Assembly: GCA_900618425.1 (NCBI GenBank)
Contig: UZAN01039762.1
Span: 1-64,000, forward strand
Direction: 5' to 3'
Length of the DNA: 64,000 bases
Source of the DNA: Echinostoma caproni
Taxonomy: Eukaryota; Platyhelminthes; Trematoda; Plagiorchiida; Echinostomatidae
Positions 58,125-64,000 of the stretch are shown in pieces. A program made the position numbers and the translations under genes. The notes below the pieces were generated by a model. It was not told the DNA's origin and did not search any database. It saw only the letters and a program-made list of their open reading frames with translations. The first letter of the stretch is position 1; each line of letters opens with the position of its first letter.

Positions 58125-61100
58125 ATAAATGTCTTTAGGTGTCTGTGTTTTGCATGACTCAGTAGCAAATAGGTTGAACGTCTCGAGAAACGAGACCACG
58201 CATTTGTTTGACCTTATATTCTCGAAAGATCAACTCGGAGAACGATTTGAAATTGCTTGATCTCGATTTACGCGCATGAGTGTTTCAATCCGATCGAGGT
58301 GTTTTATGGTTGAGAAAAATGCCCCACAGATCTGATGGAAATAAATGATCAAATTTATGAGAAGCTAATTGGCGTTTTTAATTCAAAGATTTATCAGACA
58401 AAAAGATCTTCTGAGCGGGAGTGGAAGAACCGATCGTTCGGTTTCCCATTCTCCATAATGTGAACTAGATTCCCCACTCAAAATTATTTTTTCTGTTCAT
58501 TTTATATGACTTTACATGTAAACAATTTGCGAATGCTACTGTTTAGTGACTAGATAGTGTTTCTGAGGCTTCCGTTGTCAAAACGCATGAACAAATGCGT
58601 ACAATAACTACACTTGAGAACGGAACGGATGAAAGCCATTTGCTTGTGTTTTTCTGCTCGACAGAGACAAGTCCGGACTAAATACCACACCGGAAACGAT
58701 AGATATGATCTATATTCCTTCAAGTTTCTTAATTTAGTATTGCCATTTTTTGTAAGTAATATCTCTACCCTCCCGCATTTCAATCGAGTGATATAAATTG
58801 GGATGTATTAGACAAAGAAAACGAATCACTGAAAACAAGTGTTGTTCGCTACATTGGGTTCTATTCAAAAGAGGCAAGAGAATGCGATTGAATATTTTCG
58901 ATCGATTTATTAGTCCAGACAATTCAAGTGTGAGAGAAAATACTATGTTTTATTTGGTTTTCCACTCGCAAGTTCTCCTGTCTCCAAACAGAGCTATATA
59001 ATTGGTATATTGACCCAAAGGATGAAAAGCTCTTTAGAGAATACACGCTACAACTGATAGCGTGGTGCCTCGTATGTGATTGATGAAGCCTCTGGGGATT
59101 CCGTCGCATAATGTTTGTGACGATCAACAGAATACGATAGTTTATGATTGTCCTGATTCACTTAGGTATCATAAAATCAACTTGACTGTCGCGTTAAATC
59201 AAAAGAACGAAATGCTGAGTGCATTTAGATGTCTAACTAAAATAAGAAACAGATTAAAAAAGGTCAACAGGGGTAGTCGAATTTGCTTAAGTGAACAAAG
59301 CAAGTGGATGAGGAAGTAAAACCCAAACCCATGGATATCACTGTTGGCTAGATCCTTGGATGCTGGAGCTTCGATTGGGGAAGACAGGAAGATAACCAAT
59401 CACAATCGAAAATCTTTCGCTGTATTGTATTCACTTGAAACAAAGCGCTTGTATGGAAAAGGAACTGGATTTTTTCTAGACATGGATTTTTGCAAATAAC
59501 TATGGAAAAGAACTTTTATGATACCTATTATTTTTGGACAAGTAACTGAATATTTGAAAAGCAATCGATTCTTGGGGTATTGTCCATCTAGTGAAAACTT
59601 CCAACAAATTTAAATAGATATGAAGTTTAATCCCGACAGTTGTATCCGACACCGATGGGTTTTCAGACATTAAAGTGGACACTACCGTACAAAATGGGTT
59701 TTATAAACAAATTCTTTTGATAAAAACGGACGCGCAAGTTTGATTGCGTCTCAGACCTTGGATTGTTTAGTTTATCGTGACGAAATTCGGGGACAAGTTG
59801 AATCTGATCTGTCATCTGATGGTCGGCTACCGTTACCACGTGTTCAGCGGTCACTGTGTTAGGATTTCAGGTTAACCAGTAGATTTGATGACGATGGTTT
59901 TCTTGTAGTATTGAGGACTTTCTTTTTATTGTGGATTTCTTTTTTCAATTTGGATCAAGGGGGAGTGCCTGAGTCGCTAATGTTTTAATTCTAAGTCAAA
60001 TATAAGACAACAGAACCTATTGAACCGTCAGTCTATTGCTATTAATGGGACCCAATGAGCACGTTGGTCTCATTGTTCCATGGTTTTATGCACTGAAAAT
60101 TCTCTCCAGCTTTGATCTCACACAAAGTGATAGTATCATTCTATGCAATGGGACAGTTACATGTATGCATGTCTGATTTTGCGCGAGTTGTGCAGCTTGA
60201 ATTCGGTATCTCAGTCGACCGTTTTATTACCTCATTTACTTCCATATTTAACCATTTTCCATGTGTTCACTGATGAGTTTTAAGCCTGCCCGTTTTGTTA
60301 GGCCGGTTAAGTGTGTCCACTCGCCCGCATCTTTTATCCGGAAACCACTTGTATGATCGATCACACAGACATCCTGCATCGCGAAATCTACGTTGTCAAG
60401 ACAACTGGTAAAGTCGAATAGTGCGTTTTAGCAACCGGACAAAGATACGCATCTAGGGCTCGGGTAGACAACTGATACATGAAGTCCGCTGTGTTACGCC
60501 ACTCCAAACTATGTCAGTTCAAGTGTTATCATTTGTTGCAGCTGGTAACCATGTTCTGCAACTGCTTCTTTTTGTGTTAGACTGTAAGTAAAAGTGAACG
60601 TATATTTCACAGTTTATCGATTGTGTATTCCCTTTCTCACGGACCGCAGGTTCCACATGTGAAATGTTTTCTGTCATCCTTAAAACGACATAAAATAACT
60701 TAAGTTTGACGCAGTGGCTCACATTTTAAACAACCTAAAAGAACTCTCTGTTTCGGACAGGCTGTTGGCGGATTGGTTCTCTCTTTCCTAACTGAAAAAC
60801 AAAGAAATGCATCACGCATGACTTTACAAATGGTATGGTTACGTAACTAGGCCCGGTCCAAATGCGCGATTCCTACACGAACTTGAAACTTCTTGCTCCA
60901 AATGGATAGACTGGGATTGTTTGATTCCTGCACATATCCTCATTTTTCTTGCATAAATGTGATGACGATGAAGTGAGTGAAAAAACGTTGCAATTGTTGT
61001 AGTCAATGTTGCCATAAAAATCATGCACCCCGGTTACGGAGCACAAGACATTTACAGAAGTAGACAACCCTTTAGGACAGTATAATAATAATAACCATTT

Positions 61101-61640
61101 GTTTGTGCGAGGAACGCACAGAATTAAATTTTTGGATAGTTCATGTTTCAGTGGAACTCATCTGCTGAAAAACTGTGAAACATTGAAATGTCTTTATGAA
61201 GGAGCATGTGGCTTTGGATTTATTTTGTACTTATGATATTTTGATTTACCTCAGTCAGGAGTTAAATTTTTGGACCATTTCTGTCATTGTGATTAGATCT
61301 TCAGATGCCCACTTGTAATAACCATATTGTTTACAAGGCAGTTCCACTTTGTGTTCTGTTGAACCCCGGTTATTCATCGTCATACCGATTTTTAAAAAAC
61401 AATTTATTGTGGTTTTGGCATTCCAGTTTCGATCAAAGTTAGATACTATAAGTATTTTACTAATCCCCATGCACATTGGCTGAAATAACTACTGCAATGA
61501 GTAATGCTTTTTTACGTGGCTGATGATTATGCGTCCTTGGGCTAGAGAAGAAGTGTGTACAATGACCCACAAATATAGATGACGTATTTTGTTTGCTATA
61601 GAAATCTCTGTAGCACTCGACAGTGGGCAGTGATTATTGG
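58125..61640. other. No supported gene
   Basis: Short overlapping frames on both strands, none with a domain or paired splice sites. Confidence 0.55.
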
Positions 61641-61672
61641 TATTGTCCTATTTCGGACTCATCAGAAGTGTT
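61640..61672 (-). ncRNA. Hammerhead remnant, 5' core and stem II intact
   Basis: Minus strand CTGATGAGTCCGAAATAGGA (core at 61658-61665) with a perfect GTCC/GGAC stem II. The loop is close to the Sm-alpha stem II loop. The expected CGAAAC reads CAATACC, and helix III and stem I are lost, so it should be inactive. Confidence 0.55.
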
Positions 61673-61740
61673 TACTCCTTTATGTCCATGTCGGGACTCA
61701 AAAAGTGAACCTCCGGGTTAGGAGTCGATAACCTTGACCC
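61650..61740 (-). mobile_element. tRNA-headed SINE (family A) with half hammerhead
   Basis: On the minus strand: CGACTCCTAACCCGGAGGTT (tRNA middle, as at 36.2 kb), TTTTTGAGTCCCG (B-box-like), linker, then the ribozyme 5' half. The family tail cannot be followed beyond it. Confidence 0.55.
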
Positions 61741-61744
61741 AGGG

Positions 61745-64000
61745 TTACAGGAGCCATTACGGTTTGTGTAAAAAATGGAACCTTTAAGCAGATAACCTGT
61801 GTTACATTCTACAGGAAAACCTGGGAAGTAACGATCTATTTTATTTTATGTTAAGAGCATCACGTGACCCCATTTCCATTGCCTATTTGTTTGATACTAT
61901 CAGCAATGACTCGGAAAAACAAACTGCTTGTCGATCAACTCTACATGGTATAATGCCCTTGGGTCACAGTCACCGGGGTTGCCGGACTCCACCCGGTTGT
62001 GACAAAATCCATCTTTCACTTCCATTCTATCAGTTTTCAAACGCATTCAATAGAAACGTTAAAGTGAAAGATTTCGAATAACCAACAACTGCAATAAGCC
62101 TTGTAGAATGAAGGGATTTGTTTTGATATGCCCAACTTAATGACATGTTAACACTTTATCTTCAGAGAGCACAAACCAGATTTCGGTGGCTGTTATCTTT
62201 GTTTACTACACTCACAAGCTTAGTGACTCGCAAGCACTGAATAACAGACTGTCAATCCAGTTCCCTTCCCATTCTTACCCTTCCTCCTCAGCCTAATCTC
62301 ATTTAGACCCGACTTACACGGTTTGCTTTCCATTTCGGTAATGCCGTCCCGGAGTACATCTGTGGTGAGTATAAGGCACAAAGACAAGAATCAATCAATA
62401 GGATTCGACACGCAAAAGCGTTCACGTGACAATATCAGAGTGAAGAGTTAAGACACATTGTGGGCCATCGGTCTACGCTGACACTGGTAAATATAATTTA
62501 CAGCCATGTCATCTTCCAGGTCACCAAATAACTCAGTTCCGTACAGAGGTTCCACTGTGCGGTAGGTGACCTCATAACTGGACTGTGTGGCCATGACTTA
62601 AGAAACCAATCGGAAAGTTGAAATCTTTGTGGGGGAGCCCGAAGTTTATTTTCCAGTTGCATTTCCAACGTTATCCCCATGCAAGCGTTAGCGTCTGTAT
62701 GCGCGTGTGCCATAAGAGACATTCGCGAATAACTTTGTTTTTCAACCCGGAAAAAATCTCCATCAGGTAAAAGATGCGATGCACATCCCCGGGATTTTGT
62801 TGTCGTTCCACATATTGGCCTCGTCAGCCCGGTGGCAGACTGATAGCTTATAGCATCAACCGTTCTTATGCATTGATCCGCGAATCAATTTCTATGGCAG
62901 TCAAGATCGGGTCAGTGAAATGATGGGCCGTGGATACCCGTTTCCTGTGAGCTACCTGGAGATGACGTGTTGTTTGGCTCAATGAACGACTGCAATATTA
63001 ATCGAGTGAGAACGGTGTCCAAGATCTGTTGCACAGACTCCGAAAAACTGCCTAAACATGACTGATTGCGATATCAAATTTCTAGTATGCTGGCATGCAA
63101 TAAACATCTGTGAAAGTGTATCCTCTCATTACAATATGATTGGTACAAGTGTATACTGAAGACTGATGACTTTTACTGCAAATATGATGTGATGTTTATT
63201 TTATGTTAATAAGAAATTCAACATGCTGCTTCATCTTGTTGTGCAAATTTACATCGTTTGGTTGATTTTATTAAGTGATCAATGGCTTTTACTGGTATAA
63301 TACAATCGTATATAAATGGTTAGAGATTAAGAGATTTCGAAGAGGTAACAGTCGGTTTCGATATCAATATTTATCGGATTGAAGTGAGAAGTCCGGGAAT
63401 CGGAAAGTTAATTTTATCTTATCCGATTGCTATCAAATGAAGATAAAATCAGCATAAATCTCGATAACAGCTTCGGATAGATAAGAAAAGTTTGGTCCGC
63501 GTTGGTGTCCTGAAATTTCTTTACATGTTCTTAAGTGAAAGTTATGTCATGGTGTGTCTGTTCGACTATACCATTGGGAACAACACCTTTCTCGTTTTTG
63601 TGCTGACTTGGATTTACAGAACAAACGGTTTTCAAATCTCAATTGTCTCAACTATCATCTAATATTCGTCGATCACCTGACACCCAAACGTGCCTGTGAA
63701 GTTGATCAAATTAACTGTTTGGATGCATAGAAATTACGTTTATGTTGATTCTTTCTCGGTGTATATTTCTCAAAATGTGCTTGTATGCACAGGGGTTTGA
63801 GACCATTTGATCTGCTTAACTAGTTCATGTATCGAAACGTTTCTCTCATCAAAAGAACTTTGGTAAGCTGATACCCAAACGGTGCAAGGCGCTATGCCAG
63901 TCACAAAACACAAACCCATCCGTCTCCTGGAAGCGAACAAATAAATAACCGTATGATACACTTGCTCACCACTCTTCTTGTGTTCATCCGAAATTGGTAT
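61745..64000. other. No supported gene
   Basis: Short frames only; no repeat family member, RNA or splice-supported exon recognised. Confidence 0.55.

Overview
This is a gene-poor, A+T-rich eukaryotic window dominated by decayed retroelements. The repeat content points to a flatworm, most likely a digenean trematode. It holds an RTE-clade LINE with an AAGT-type tail, an endonuclease-bearing Penelope-like element (PLE), and SINE-like repeats that join a tRNA-like pol III head to a hammerhead ribozyme, the architecture known from the Schistosoma Sm-alpha family. The taxonomic call is inference; no host gene could be named. There are no operons, rRNA genes, CRISPR arrays or credible tRNA genes.

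Layout. 1-11.1 kb: unannotatable sequence with one or two tRNA-like repeat remnants (about 4.9 and 7.0 kb). 11.2-11.9 kb: a short inverted repeat and a third copy of its arm. 11,981-15,562: a full-length but inactivated RTE retrotransposon bounded by a 13-bp target-site duplication. 17.3-19.55 kb, minus strand: a decayed PLE (reverse transcriptase plus C-terminal GIY-YIG endonuclease). 24.9-28.7 kb: three possible unassigned exons, a 105-bp inverted repeat and a tRNA-like repeat. 29.3-31.83 kb: a SINE cluster that includes the best hammerhead ribozyme (minus strand, 31,017-31,059). 35.6-39.8 kb: four more tRNA-headed repeats of two families. 45.2-50.9 kb: further SINE copies of three families. 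52.2-52.65 kb: a second copy of a 440-bp hammerhead-tailed unit. 53,149-53,811: an assembly gap. 54.1-54.75 kb: microsatellites, then a possible first coding exon. 55.8-57.1 kb: a dense head-to-head SINE cluster with a perfect 28-bp palindrome. 61.65-61.74 kb: one more hammerhead-bearing remnant.

How the parts relate. The RTE and PLE would be the autonomous machinery; both copies here are broken by stops and frameshifts, and the PLE has lost a catalytic Asp. The short repeats are non-autonomous and fall into three groups by eye. Family A has a tRNA-like head, a short linker, a hammerhead ribozyme and a common tail. Family B has a tRNA-like hairpin with a GTAGCC stem and a GGTGAATTC head. Family C has a tRNA-like head and a core reading roughly GAYTGACCGCTTC then CTTCCTGAAAA. 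A 440-bp unit with an unrelated 5' part carries the same hammerhead and tail as family A, so that module appears to have been shared between different 5' heads. This modular, ribozyme-bearing family is the most interesting content of the window.
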